NCBI GenBank assembly: GCA_944470555.2
Contig: OX104132.1
Location: 10,363,755 to 10,427,754, forward strand
DNA length: 64,000 nt
Direction of reading: 5' to 3'
DNA from: Heterobilharzia americana
Lineage: Eukaryota > Platyhelminthes > Trematoda > Strigeidida > Schistosomatidae
A program made the translations under genes and the position numbers. Under the pieces are notes generated by a model. The model searched no databases and was not told the DNA's origin. It worked only from the letters and a program-made list of their open reading frames with translations. Numbering within the stretch: the first letter of the stretch is position 1; each line of letters opens with the position of its first letter. Positions 1-12,800 of the stretch are shown here, one piece after another.

Positions 1-200
1 CATTCAGTCAGCTGATTTGTCCATCAGCATCCAACTTATTTATTACACATATGATCACTTGAAATCGAAGCTGTTCATTTAAACCATCTGAGTATGCTAA
101 TTTCAACTGTGATTTACAGATTAAATAAATTTTAAGTTTTGAAATTTATCTGTGATAATTACACTAGTCTTTCGTCTAAAATGGCTAACAGGTTAGGTTA

Positions 201-890
201 TTATTTTTTGTCCATCGGGTTTCTAATGGAACATAGGGCTTCAGTAGCACGTCTCAGTTGCACTCTGTTCTCTGTAGTCTTCAATACCTGGCTGCACGAC
301 TGCCCAGAAACTTTCATTTCTTCCTCATATGATCTCCACCATGTCACCCTCACCTCGGACGCCCAACTCGTCGTTTCCCCTTTGGGTTCCACTCGAGGAT
401 TTGACCTGACTCATGATGTTCCCAAATGGTCTTCTCAGTATATGTCTGATTTAATCTATCTCCACTTTCCTCTTCTGCCTATTTGATGGTCGATGAGTTG
501 TTGGTTGGTTCGTTGTCAGCCAGCCAGCCGGCCAGAGTTCCTTGTTGCTCATTCTTATTATTCTGGCCATCTGATCTGATCTTCAGTATGGAGTGAGCGT
601 AAGCAGCAGCCATTGATGGAAATGCTTTTCGTAACGTGCAAAGTTTCTGAACCATATTGAAGCACTGACTTGACGGTGGTATTGGAAATCCGGATCTTGT
701 TAACACTTTATGCTGAGTGCAGTGCAGTAGATCTCCACACTGATTTCAGATTAATGAAAGAAGGCTTGTCTTCCTGTCTTTCCTATGCTGACTTTGATGT
801 CTTCATCTGTGCTGCCTGTAGTTGAAACGATGCTGCCTAGGTAGGTGAAAGAGACTACTTCGTTTTAAGTTTCTACTGTTGCTCACTTAT
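201..890 (-). mobile_element. RTE-like retrotransposon copy 1, 5'-truncated
   Basis: On the minus strand this is the 3' end of the window's main non-LTR family. It ends with the conserved terminus whose complement reads CCTTGGGTTCC-like plus TTCTAATGGAACATAGGGCT. It encodes remnants of the C-terminal domain (RRxRWIGH / ALCSIRNP region), broken by frameshifts. It begins about where the post-RT region (ASFTYLGS) starts, so it is 5'-truncated as expected from incomplete target-primed reverse transcription. It is antisense to TRPM. Confidence 0.8.
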
Positions 891-1382
891 TCAACACTCA
901 GATTTTGAATCTTTATTCAGATGCCTCAAAATGCATAGAAAAAAACATTAAACTAACATAAGCTAGGCATTCTCTTTCAACTAGTAAACAAATGAGAATT
1001 ATACCTCTTCAAAAACTGATGTTAACCATGATGAATTATTCGTAAAGCATCGACTTTTATAAAAGTTTTTTCTCACTGAATTAGAGTATTTACAACTGGT
1101 ATTTATATGTAACCTTATGTATGGTATGTGAAAGTGTATATTGCTCACATTAGTTTCTTCTCTGTTGTGTAATCAATTACATTCTTGATTCTTCAGTAAT
1201 AAGTTAACTTTTGGTATAAGAATTCAAATTAACTACCAAATTTAGGCAAATAAAAGTGGTTACATACTTTTTTTTTCAAATTTTCACTATTGTGTAACAC
1301 ATTCAAAGATGAAAAAATCTGAAAGTATTGCAGTTAAACTAATTGACACACTGGTAAAATCAACATAGAACATCGCACATAT

Positions 1383-2422
1383 GTGTATAAGTTTTATTAT
1401 TATTATTATTATTAGTCCCTTGGGTTCCTAGTGGAACATAGGGCTTCAGTAGCACGTCTCCAATGCGCTCTGTTCTCTGAGATCTTTTCAACCTGGTTCC
1501 ACGACAGCCCAGAAGCTCTCATTTCTTCCTCGCACGACTTCCTCCATATCACCCTCGGACGTCCAACTCGTCGCTCCCCATGGGGATTCCACTCGAGTGC
1601 CTGGCCTGACGCGTGATGTCCCTAGTCGGCCTTCTCAGTGCATGGCCAATCCATCTCCATTTCCTCCTTCATATTTGTTGGGTGATAGGTTCTTGCTTCG
1701 TTGGTTCGTTCCCAGAGTTCCTTGTTGCTTATTCTTATTATTCTGGCCATCTGAGCTGGAGTAACGAGCCAGTGTAGGCAGTTGTTGATGAATGTCTGTA
1801 GTTTATTGGAAATCCCTTTCGCAACGCGTCAAGTCTCTGAGCCATACAGAAGCACTGACTTGACTGGATTGATGTTGAAAATCCGGATCTTGTTCCGCAT
1901 GCTGAGTGCAGAACATCTCCACACTGGTTTCAGGCTAATGAAGGCCTGTCTTGCTTTTCCGATTCTGACTTTGACATCCTCGTCTGTGCATGTGCCGCCT
2001 GTAGTTGAAACAGTGCTTCCTAGATAGGTGAAGGAGGCTATTTCCTTTAAGTTTCTCCTGTTGATGGTGACTGGAGTTTGTTGTTGTTGTTGATGGTGGT
2101 GGTGCGGTATCTTCATCACCTCTGTCTTCTCTATATTCACTTGAAGTCCCGTCTTCGCTGCCTCTTCTATCAACTTGTTAGTTTTTGCCTGCAGATCTTC
2201 AAGTTTATGTGACATCAGGCACAAGTCATCGTGGGCGAAATCCAAGTCTTCTAGGTTCTTTTCCGCAGTCCAGCCAGCGTATCCCCCTCTTCTCGCTGCC
2301 CACTGTTTGCTGCATGATCCAGTTCAGTTGACCACAATCAGGAATATCATGGGGGATAGTAGGCAACCTTGTTTCACTCCTGTCTTCACTTCAAAAGCAT
2401 CACTGAGCTTGTGTATCAGTTT
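1383..2422 (-). mobile_element. RTE-like copy 2, 5'-truncated, with (ATT)n tail and TSD
   Basis: The minus-strand element body runs about 1395-2410 with an (ATT)n tail at its 3' end (1397-1415). It encodes RT motif C onward: [20 protein letters not shown], then EIASFTYLGSTVSTTGG and [11 protein letters not shown] 12-bp target-site duplication with one mismatch flanks it (GTGTATAAGTTT at 1383 and GTGTATCAGTTT at 2411), marking one retrotransposition event. It is inactive and antisense to TRPM. Confidence 0.85.
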
Positions 2423-2599
2423 AAGTGACAACAATTCACAGTAGAACACAAAGAATAGGTTGACAGAAAGAAAGTGATATCATCAAAGTAGATAAAGTTT
2501 TATGAAATAATAAACAATTTGAACATAAAGATTAGTGAGAATATTCAAACTTTATAAGATGTCAAGGAGTGAATATGTCTACCCCATTGTGACCAATTC

Positions 2600-2900
2600 C
2601 CAATCATGTCATCAAGAGTCGATCATCAACCATTAATTCTTATTGTCTTCGAGACCCTAGTTAGACAGTCTATAACCTCCCTTCAAAGTTCTCACCAATG
2701 GTTAGGAATTTTGTTCATTGGTGATACGTCTTGATCTAGCCACTCTGAGCCTTGTTTCAACAGAATGTAACTTTGGCTAGTATCACACGTCAATACCAGT
2801 GATAGCCCACATCTTCAGTCGATGGAGGTTCATAAAATCATCGACTGACTTGTCTTCCATACCAAAGTACCCTTCCAGAGAAGTAAGGAGAGACAGTGGA
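2600..2900 (-). mobile_element. Old remnant of the second non-LTR family
   Basis: The stretch around 2810-2880 (TCGATGGAGGTTCATAAAAT) matches the diagnostic NLHRLRW-encoding stretch at 33625-33670 on the same strand. The copy is too decayed to translate. Confidence 0.4.
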
Positions 2901-3067
2901 GGTTGTAAATCTTTATCAACTTATCTGACTATAATATATGTTGCATATGCTAACCGAAAACCTAACTGTACTCGAAATGTTAGCCAAGTTAGGATTCGTA
3001 TGTTATTGCTTGTAATTTCCCATCTTTGATTGAATTGATAATATAAAAACTGTACTCATTGCACAAA

Positions 3068-3260
3068 GGTTGGGTGTCATAACTCAGTGACCTAGTGGAT
3101 AGCGCTTTGGTATTCAAATCGATTGTTTCTGGGTTCTAGTCTTAGTGGGAGCAATACCACTCACTGGGAGGCAGTTACATTCATCTGACAAGTTTCAAGT
3201 AGAAGGAAACGTGTGATCTAGATTCTACTACTAACCAATTTAGGTCATTACTGTTAGGGT
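3068..3260 (+). mobile_element. SINE family A, degenerate
   Basis: It shows the family A order: tRNA-like head (CTCAGTGACCTAGTGGAT), then CACTCACTGGGAGGCAG, then a ruined hammerhead (CTGACAAGTTTCAAGTAGAA) and the tail. The ribozyme core has lost G8 and stem II, so it should be inactive. Confidence 0.6.
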
Positions 3261-3893
3261 AGGATTAAGCTGAGGTAGTTGAGATGATGAAAATTTTTTG
3301 TGATATTCATCAAAATCCATCAGTAGGCTAATTGTTTGCATTCCATGTTACCTTAAATGATTTCTAACATATTGTCGACTGGTATTTATTTGTTCCTTCT
3401 CCTCTTAAATTTACTTCATTATTATCTTTTCCTTGTCAACCTTTCTTATTCATGCTGTGGTGAGATCTGGCAACTTTAACCGATGGACTTTTACACCAGC
3501 TTCTATGCTGATTTATTTTTCTCGATAAAATGTGTACATTTTATCCTATAAATGCTTTTTTATTGTAGTTTTCTTCAAAGAAGTCTAGTTAGTAATTGTT
3601 TAATTATCTTTGAAAAAAAAAACGAAACAGTTGTAGAAAAATGTATTTTCTTTGATTTTTCGAAATAATTTACTTTTATATATCTTAGGCATAACAGATG
3701 CATCAGTTACAAACACGTATTTATAACCTGATGATGCAGGTTATTCACTTCGTTTCACAGAAGCCCAACTATTTTGAATAAGAAAAGCAACAATTTGAAC
3801 GAAGAATATTCTATTTGATAAGTATTTTCATCACGTTCTACAAATATAAAATGAATTTGTACAGCGTAAAAACAAGCCATATTAGGAGCAGTT

Positions 3894-5066
3894 ACATGTT
3901 CAAAATCCTTCCGACCACATTCAAAGTCCTGAACACCACAACGATACTGAAACAAGGCTGCCTACTATCACCCATGGTATTCCTGATTGTGGTCGACTGC
4001 ATTGGACTGGATCATGCAACAAATAGTGAGGAGCTGTGAGAAGAGGGGGATACGCTGGACTGTGGAAAATAACCTAGAAGATTAGGATTTCGCCACCGAT
4101 GACTAGTGTCTAATGTCTGGTGGCACAAAGTTGAAGATGTACAGACGAAAAGTAAGAAGTTGACAGAAGAGGCTGGGCTGGGCTGGGCAGGGCGTGGCTG
4201 CGAAGACGGGACTTCAAGTTAACGTAGAGAAGACAGAGGTAGAGGTGATGATGATACCCAACTAACAACAACCCCACCACCACCACTAACAACAACAACA
4301 ACAACAAGCTGCAATCACCATCAAAGGGAGAAACTTAAAGGAAGTAGCCTCTTTCACCTACACCTATCCAGGCAGCATCGTTTCAACCACAGGCGGCGGC
4401 ACACGCACAGACAAGGATGTCAAAACCAGACAGGATCAGAAATACAGCAAGACAGGCGTTCATTAGCCTGAAATCAATGTGGAGACCTTCTGCACTGCAC
4501 TGCACTGCACTGCACTGCACTCAGCATAAAGCGTCAACAACATCCGGATCCAGATTTTCAACACCAATTCAGTCAAGTCAGTGCTTCTGTATGGTTCAGA
4601 AGCTTGGCGCATTACCAAAGGCATTTTCAACAAACTACACACATTCATGAACAACTGTCACCTACACTGACTCGTTACTGAAGATCAGATGAGATGGCCA
4701 GAATAATGCGAATAAGCAACAAGGAACAGTGACAAGGAACCAACCAACAACCTATCACTCAACAAATATGCATCGGAAGGAAGTGTAGATGGATTGGGCA
4801 TGCACTGATAAAGCCAACTGTAGACATCACGCATCAGGCCAGGATATCGAGTGGAATCCAGATGGGAAGCGACGAGTTGGGCGTCCGTGGTGAGAGTGAC
4901 ATGGAGGAGGTCGTGGAAGGAAGAAATGAGAGCTTGTGGACTGTCATGGAGTCAGGTTCAAAAGATTGTTGAGAATAGAGTGCAGTGGAGACGTGGTAGT
5001 GAAGCCCTATGTTCTATTAGGAACCCAAGGGACAAATAGTAATAATAATACATTTTCAAAATGCTT
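3894..5066 (+). mobile_element. RTE-like copy 3, 5'-truncated, with TSD
   Basis: The element runs about 3911-5049 and starts near the RT motif B region (KQGCLLSPMVFL). It continues through motif C (DFATDD, with stops on both sides), a (GCACT)n stretch at 4494-4521 and the C-terminal RWIGHALI...[13 protein letters not shown], then an (AAT)n tail. A 17-bp target-site duplication with two mismatches flanks it (3894-3910 and 5050-5066). It is sense to TRPM. Its last 62 residues are identical to those of copy 4, so the two are recent sisters. Confidence 0.85.
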
Positions 5067-5189
5067 GGAGGTTTAGGGACTGTAGGAAAACCGATTTATC
5101 TTTTTAAAGTAGTCTATATCGGGGTAATACATATACAGTAGAATGATATGATGGTGATGAACGGAAAGATAACGAATAAGGTAGCAGGA

Positions 5190-5560
5190 GTGGCTCTTAT
5201 TTAACTGAAGGCCAAGAGAGAAGTAACGCTTGGACATGTTCCTCCTGAATGCAGAGTTCAGACTTGATCAATCGTATTGCGACAGTCTCCACTTTGTTGA
5301 TCAGACATTGGCGAGCTACATGTAGTATCATTTTTGGAACACAATGAATGACATAAAAAGCTTTATTAACAACTATGTGGTACTCTTTGTCGACTAGATG
5401 AGCTAGGACTGAACTTTTCTTCACTTTTACTTCGCACTTTCTAAACCAAGCTGGTAAACGCTCTCGTATTCGGAGACTCACCTGCTTAATCGTACGCCCT
5501 GTTTAACTAGTTCCACAGGAACAGTTAAATTGAATATAATGTATAGTTATTAATTTGTTT
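5190..5560 (-). mobile_element. Penelope-like element fragment (GIY-YIG domain)
   Basis: The minus strand encodes QFNCSCGTS, a stop in place of the usual Tyr, then TGRTIKQVSLRIRERLPA and KKSSVLAHLVDKEYHIV. This fits the C-terminal GIY-YIG endonuclease of Penelope-like retroelements (consensus C.C...YIGRT, then R..EH), with His-Cys-rich flanks. It is truncated with at least one stop. Confidence 0.65.
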
Positions 5561-6160
5561 TTACACGAGTTCGTGTACATTCTAATTTTTTAATCAGTTT
5601 ACAGCAACAAATTTAACAGGGATAATTCTCTTGTGTTCTTGAGTTTTTGAAGTTCGTTTTTCGATGTTTCACTGACTTGTCAAGGAAGTCGATCCTGGTA
5701 AAATCATCCAGCCAAGTGGTTAAAAAGTCCAAGAGAAAACACCAAAGTCTCGAGAACACCATTCTGAGATATAAATCCACACTACTATCGCAAATTTTTT
5801 TAACTTAAACTCTGGAGATTCAGTAGGAATTAACTAATGATAAAATAGAGTTTTGTTGATAGTAAAACAAAACTGAGTAACCAGGATGTATGGTGTAATA
5901 CAGTTCATTGATGAAAAGTCAGACTAGTAAGGTAGGTGGATATGTTATAAGAAGAGAAGATGATCTAGTGTAGATAGTAAGGCCATGAAAAGAAGACCTT
6001 TATACAAAGTAAGACAAGGAGAGGAAGACTTCCATAACCATATGTATGATATATATAAATGATAATAGGGAGAGTTAGTCGTCGAACGTTGGAATAAAAT
6101 AGGGATTTTCAAGTTTACTATTCTATTCAAACGTTGTTGTAGTATATATACACAGTACAC
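5561..6160. other. TRPM intron sequence, nothing recognised
   Basis: AT-rich intron with short ORFs only. I see no exon with a matching phase and no repeat family seen elsewhere in the window. Confidence 0.4.
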
Positions 6161-6546
6161 AGCCCATATGCCAACAGATACTGATCAATTCGGTCCAATC
6201 AACGACGGTGTAATACAAGCAATAACACTAAACCTATACTCGTCACACAAGAAGTGGCTATCGTGGCTCGGTGGTGTAGTGGACAACGCGCTGGCGTTTG
6301 AAGCGATCGCTCCCGAGTCCCGGTGGGAACAACATCACTCACTGGGAAGCAGGTACATCCAGCTGACGAGTCCCAAATAGGACGAAATGTGCATCCTAGA
6401 TTCCACTACTAGCCACTTCCCATCATTACTAAACATAGTTAAAAGACAGGCAATATCGAGGCATCCGCATACGAGCCCATATGCCAACACAGACTGATCA
6501 ATTCGGTCCAATCAACGACGGTGTAATACAAGCAATAACACTAATT
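6161..6546 (+). mobile_element. SINE family A, tandem 1.2 units with hammerhead
   Basis: A full unit is followed by the first 73 bases of a second unit. AGCCCATATGCCAACA begins at 6161 and again at 6474, a period of 313 bp. Within the unit are a tRNA-like stretch (GTGGCTCGGTGGTGTAGTGG), a CATCACTCACTGGGAAGC block, a hammerhead ribozyme (6357-6401) and the tail. The head-to-tail junction resembles the tandem organisation known for Sm-alpha-like sequences. It ends about 66 bp before TRPM exon 1. Confidence 0.8.
6357..6401 (+). ncRNA. Hammerhead ribozyme, near-intact (SINE A)
   Basis: Stem I is ATCCAG/CTAGAT (5 of 6 pairs). The core CTGACGA is intact. Stem II is GTCC-CAAATA-GGAC, followed by GAAA. 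Stem III is minimal (AT-GTGC-AT), with the predicted cleavage after C at 6395. One stem I mismatch (A against C) separates it from the consensus. It is in sense orientation within a TRPM intron. Confidence 0.7.
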
Positions 6547-6612
6547 CATTTTACTTGATATTTACATCTAACTGTAAATGTATTTACTGTTTCACGCATA
6601 CATTATTGATAG

Positions 6613-6815
6613 AAATCGTAAGAAACGCAGAACATCTGTTCAATCAACCTCTTCGGATACTGCTGCTTCAAATGATGCACAAAAGCATGTTAATCCGAAT
6701 AACAATGATAATCCACACTCATCATCGAAAAGTGATCAGCATACATCAAATCGAAAAGATCATGAACCACACGATGCTCTAGTTGATCCAGTGACTGAAT
6801 TGTCAGCTGGTTTAA
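6613..6815 (+). CDS. TRPM: TRPM exon 1 of window (post-TRP-domain linker)
   Basis: The acceptor is TAG at 6610-6612 and the donor GTAAGT starts at 6816. The first base completes a codon from an upstream exon and one base is left over at the end. It encodes a basic start (NRKKRRTS) then a Ser/Asn/His-rich linker ending TELSAGL, which continues into the conserved LFL segment of the next exon. An in-frame ATG lies 35 bases upstream of the exon, but the acceptor and the TRPM homology show this is an internal exon. A SINE tandem ends only about 66 bp before the acceptor. Confidence 0.75.
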
Positions 6816-9800
6816 GTAAGTTTTTAAATTCTCTTTGTTTGCTTCTTTTCTACTTACTATGATGCAATTTAATTTATTGCTACACAAAGTTGATTATCGG
6901 ATAATAACCAATTTAGCTGTCAATTGCCAAGTGTTTTGCACTAATCAAGTCTGGAATATGGCCATCTGGCTAAATAATGCAACATTGTGGTGCTTTATAT
7001 TTTACTGATGCAAGATATTATTTTAAACAGAGTAGGGATTTTTTCGAGATTACAGATACACCTTACTATGATAGGTGCCAACCTGCATGAAATCTATAGG
7101 GTTATATTTATCTTGGTGACGAGCAGAGAAATCCAAGAGGCGCATTTCATCCTATTCAGGATTCGTCAGTTCGATTTACCTGCATCCCAGTGAGTGATGT
7201 TTTCCTCACCGGGTCTTGAACCCAGAACTCTTCGCTTCAAACGCCAGAGCGTTATTCAGTTGGCCAGTGGAGGCAGGATAGCCACCTCTTATGCAACGGG
7301 TGTCAATTATTGTGATGATACTTATAATTTCCCGTTGCTATACACGGTCGAATTGCTTTACCCGTTTGAGTCTCATTGGGGACAACATCACTAAGTGGGA
7401 AACAGGTACATCCAGCCGACGAGTCCCGAATAGGACGAAACGCACGTCCTGGATTTCCCTGCTAGTAACCAAGATGAATATAACATCCGCACAGAAGCCC
7501 ATCTACCAACAGAGGTCAGACGACTCGGCCATATATGTGATGTGTTTCACTTCTGATTAATCATTAACATCTAACACAATTTGTTTCACTCAGAAGACAT
7601 TCAAACAACTCTACAATCCAAGTCTTAAAGCCAACTCATCTTTAGTTAAACGTAAGGAATTCCAGTTTCAGTGAACAGGCTATAGGGCCAAGTGATTCTT
7701 CCCAATATGAAGTGATTCACATCGTGTTCGATAGTGAATGTGCTTCAACTATCTGATTCAATATGCCTTTTGATAGCTGTAGCACCATGAATTTTCACAT
7801 TGGCAAACTTTACCGTCAAAAAGAAATGTAACTCAGTAATCACATACATGTTCATGGTAGTTTTGTTGCTTCCTCGTGATCAATACTATCGACTATAGTT
7901 CAGGTGTCTTTTTCTGAAGGGATGCAATAAAATTCTTGTCTATCATCACCATTTGGTTCAAAAAAAGTTATTTTGGTCATTTAAACAAACCAGCTTCTTT
8001 TAAAGCTGTCTCCAGTCTATTAAACAAAAGTAGTATAATTCACTCAAACTAATACGATACAATTACCATCTTCAAATTGATATCAATTGGAGGGATATTG
8101 AAAACCTGGGAGTACTGGACGGCTGTTTCGTCCTAGTATGGGACTCCTCAGCATCGGTAACCGTGAGGAAAAATACTCAGCGATGACACTGGGTGATGGT
8201 TGCACTATGTCGTGAACTGACAAAAGTAGGAAATATGGACCAGTGGATTCCAACACTGTAGTTCAATGATAGTGTGCTGGCCAAAGAACCTGAAGGTCAA
8301 GAGTTCGACCCTTTGCGGGATCATAGGTGCGCACTGTTGACGAGTCCCATACTAGAACGAAACAGCTATCTAGTGCTCCCAGGTCTTCAATCTTCCTCCA
8401 ACTCATATCAGTCCATGATGAATACTAACTTGAAAAATCACTAAAACCCTTCAAATCCCTATATACAATTACTTTGTCTATTCCAGAACTTTTCTTGAAT
8501 CCAGATGAAGTAGAAAAGCTTCATGATTTCGAAGAAGAATGTGTTGAAGACTATACACGTGTCACAAGAAAAGCTGAATTAAACAAAGCAGAAGGTCAAG
8601 TTGGAATACTGAATAAAAAGTAAGCAAATTTGTTGCATTAATATATAGATGAGTTTTATTTCACAATTATTAACGAGAAACTGCCTTCTCGACTGTTCAT
8701 CAGTTTAAAATATAATAAATGTTCAATTACAAAGATGGAGTCTTCAGTAACCTTGAACGTTATTTTTGAGAACCTTTTAAACTTGTCAGTCTTACTTTAT
8801 GACAATTTCATGTTTTAGTAGTTCATTCATAATATGAAAACTTATGATATATTGTATCGATTTCACTTAATCCTAATATTACCTATTTATTTAAGGAAGA
8901 AACCCAATCTTACATCTGTTAAAAGCACAAGAAAGATGATAACAGAGTATTGAGAGTAAAGACTCAACAAATAAAGCTGAAGTGAGTGGAACTCCATTGA
9001 TGCCATATGTCTAGAATGGCATAATTGCCTTCAGTCAACAAGGTTTACATTCTTTAGGGTTAGGGTATAGCTTGCCATTATCTTCATCATGATACCTTGA
9101 GTTCTCCTGTTCTATTTTACTACTTTAAACAATATTGTTATCTAAAAGCATATAGCTTGTAGAAGTAAACAAAACGTTATAAGTAAATCAAGTAAGTCAT
9201 TCTTGAATATTTCTTCTTATAATCTGGCCTCTATGTAAATTCTACAAATCCAATTAAAATCCTAGTTACTTGTATCGAAGATGAAGATTCTATGTTTTTG
9301 GATAACACATGTTTTAAGTCTTTGCTATTGTGGTAAATGAAAGCTTTAATGCTTTATTTCGAAACAAACATCACTACTTTGCATCAACAGGTATCGTGAT
9401 AGACTTTACTTTCAATGAAACACATAGTATCTCATATGGTTACATTGATATAAAAACGATCTAAATCCGAATGAAAGTCTATACAATAGTTACTGGTTCT
9501 AAGTGATTGACTGATTGGTCTTAAAATCTAGTTCTCTCCATTTCAAGCTTAGAGATGAATGGAATACGAGTAACTCTAACATCCACCCTAACAAAATTGA
9601 AATGACCAATTAGATTTCTAGATTTCATGAAAAATTGCCTTCTCAGTTTAAAATACTGAGACCTGACTGGTTATTTCAACAGTTGCTAAGGTGGCCTTTA
9701 AAGTCACCCATGAAATATACATAAAACAGTAATTAACTTTCGACTTCAAATTCTATCAGTTATACATAAAAACGCGAAGAAATCGACAATAACTGTTATA

Positions 9801-12800
9801 AGAATTCCATTCACTATTAGATTCTTATGCAGCGATGTACAGCGATTCTGTAACTGGTGTTGAAAAGGATGCACATATAATATACTTCGAACATTCACTA
9901 CACCATAAATGTGTACTTCATCTTTCATTGACTTCTCCATCCTGGTTAGTTAATGTAGTAATCCCACTGCGACGATTATTCACTAAGCAGTAATCAATGT
10001 CATGCTTACTTTCATAGCGATCATTAACAATCGTGAGCTAACCGAAGTTGGAAATATGGATCATTGGATTCTGACCCAGTGGCTCAATGCTGACGTGATG
10101 GCCACGGAACCTGAAGGTTGCGGGGTCGCGGTTGCGCACTGCTGAGGAGTCCCATACTGGGACGAAACAGCTGTCAAGTGCTCCCAGGTTCCCTTTGTTC
10201 CTCTCCAACTGATTTCAGTCTACGATGAATAACAACCTGAAAAATCTTGATAGTGTTACGTCAGGAAGAAACCAGATATGTACTGTCTAGATAGTTATCC
10301 AGTATGGGGCTCATTTGTGTGTTTTCATACCAGTAGTAGGTATGGAGAAAATTTTTTCATTCATTCTCATACTCTTTGTGGTCAATATTTTCACCGTCTT
10401 ATGCTCTTTACCTTTGATATTCAACTGAAAATCATCACCGAGTTAGCGACTAAATAATACAACATCATACAAGACAGCCAATGATCCACATTGATTGACA
10501 TTTCACGATACTGTATTTTGTTCAATCAATTGCTAGAGTTTGTCTATATGTAGATACGAATTTCCAAGTATCTTGTTGATTAACATAAGTTAACTTAGCA
10601 AGCAGTTAATTTTGAGACATATTTCGCTTCATTTGTTGGTACCACAGTAAGTGATTTTACTGTTGAGTGAAGTGATACTTTGTGCAAAAAAATGATACAA
10701 ATCATGTAACGCCAAAATTATATTTTCTTCAATATGACATCCTTTATCACTAATTTTTTTAGTTTACAAATCATACTACTCACAAGTTGCTGGTAGTATA
10801 CCGCTAGTGTAAGTCATTTTCGTGAATCGGAGTTATTCGCGGTTTATTGATTACTAAATGTCGTTCAACCTTAGTTGTAAACTACACAGAACCTCCGTGC
10901 TTCATATTCAGCTTTTGACTTGTGGTAGCAATCGATAAAGACTGTAAAGCCTTTTTCCTCTACATGTTTTGCAACTGAAGTCAAAATCCACACTATATAA
11001 TAGCGGTAATATCTCAGAAGAAGTTATTGGCAAATTGGATAGGAATCTTTTAAAGGGTGTAGATTTGCTAAAGCTCACGAATATAGCTTGCTAGTTGGTG
11101 CCAGCTATCAAAAAATGGTCTTACAAACTCCTATCAAATATTTACATTTATTCATAGACTTAATTGCTCACTATTCGATTCAATCACGAGAGAACATAAA
11201 TATATATCTGTCCATTAACAAGAAGAAGGCATGGATCAGCGAAATATTTTTTTTCGCTGTTAATGAATAAATGGGTATATATCTGTCCGGTTTAAAATAA
11301 TGAATACACAAAGAGCTGTAACGTTACTCCCCTATGTTGAAGTAATTCCGTTTTAGGTGTGACCACGGAACTTAATGACTAGTCTAGAACTAACTTTGTT
11401 TTTGTTCTAAGTAAAGCACGCCTTGTTTCCATGACTCCTTACTTATTCCTTTCTTCTTATCTATTTCAAAAGTGTTACATAGTTCAACATTCATCTCTTT
11501 TTTATGTGTAGATTAAACCTTATTTTCTTTAAATATCACTAGTATTAAGGTTGAATTCATCATGAACTGACATCAGTTGAGAAACCACTGAAAATTCAGC
11601 AGTACTACTTGTCAGCTGTTTCACCCTAGTATTGGACTCCTTAGCAGTACGTACCCATAACCCTGTGACAAATGGAAAACTGTTGATCACTGGATTTAAA
11701 TCTATTGACTGAATGGTTAACATGTTCCCCGTGAAACTTGAAGGTGCTGAGTTCGATCTCTGGTGGGGTGGTATCGTAGATGCATACTCCTGAGGAGTCC
11801 TGTACTAAAACGAAACAGATGTCCAGTGTTGAATATTTTCATTAGATTGAAAATTTCCACTGTCAACATGGAAGAGGATATATAGGCGAACAACATTGTT
11901 TTCAGTTAGTTCTCATTAAGCTTTACTTTTCATTACACAATCATTGCCAATTCTTTAGACTGTTGTAACTAGTAAATGAAATATTTAAATGGTAGGTAAC
12001 CAGACAATAATATTAGTAATAATAATAATCTCAGTGGTGATAAGACTAATGAGAATAGCATGGTAGTGTAGAGACATAAACAATCAATCTGGTGAAGACA
12101 TAGAGAAGTAAAAGTTACGTAATATTAAAGAATGGAGTAAGTGGGTAATTAAAGTCCTAGTAAATAAGACATTCATGTGGAAGGACTGAAGAAAAGGAAA
12201 AAGGATAAAAAGAATAATTTATCTTTGATGTCGTCTACTAAGTTTTTTCTGTCCAAGGCAGAGGTAAAGGTTGCACAAACATTTTTCTGCACAGAGACTA
12301 GAGTTGCTTTCTACAATTCCCATAGCCTCAGCTCTATGTAATATATGAGTGAGAATTCCATTCAAAAGATTTTGTGGTATGTGATGGAATTGAACTTCTT
12401 ATTAACTTCACTTGTCCCTATCTTAGCCACAAAGGTTAAGGGTTCAGTAACACATTTGGTAAGCTGCTTAGATGTACTCTCAATTATAGCCTTCTACACA
12501 AGAGCAGCTGAATTGATAATACATATAGAAGTGGTAAAAGTGGTCAGTTTGATTTTTATCTGAATAACAATGATTGGCCGACTAGAAAATGATAAGCAAA
12601 GGTTAATAGCATAGAATGTTCTTCTGATGACTGTAGACAGCCTCTCCAATAGAAACTTCACTAATTATGGTCCCCATTAAATTGAAACTGTATGAATAAT
12701 GATTTCTTTCGGACAGTCATTTTGTCCATCTGTCTCCTTATAAAACTATGAGGGGTAATCCATCTCTAGCAGACTATTATGAATATATTCTAGCTCATTT

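Noticed and set aside
6578..6862. ATG-started frame at 6578 as a small separate gene
   Set aside because: A splice acceptor at 6612 and a phase-matched join to exon 2 with TRPM homology show it is an internal exon; the ATG lies in the intron.
8333..8378. Active hammerhead in the SINE B plus copy
   Set aside because: The core reads TTGACGA, losing invariant C3, and stem II has a mismatch.
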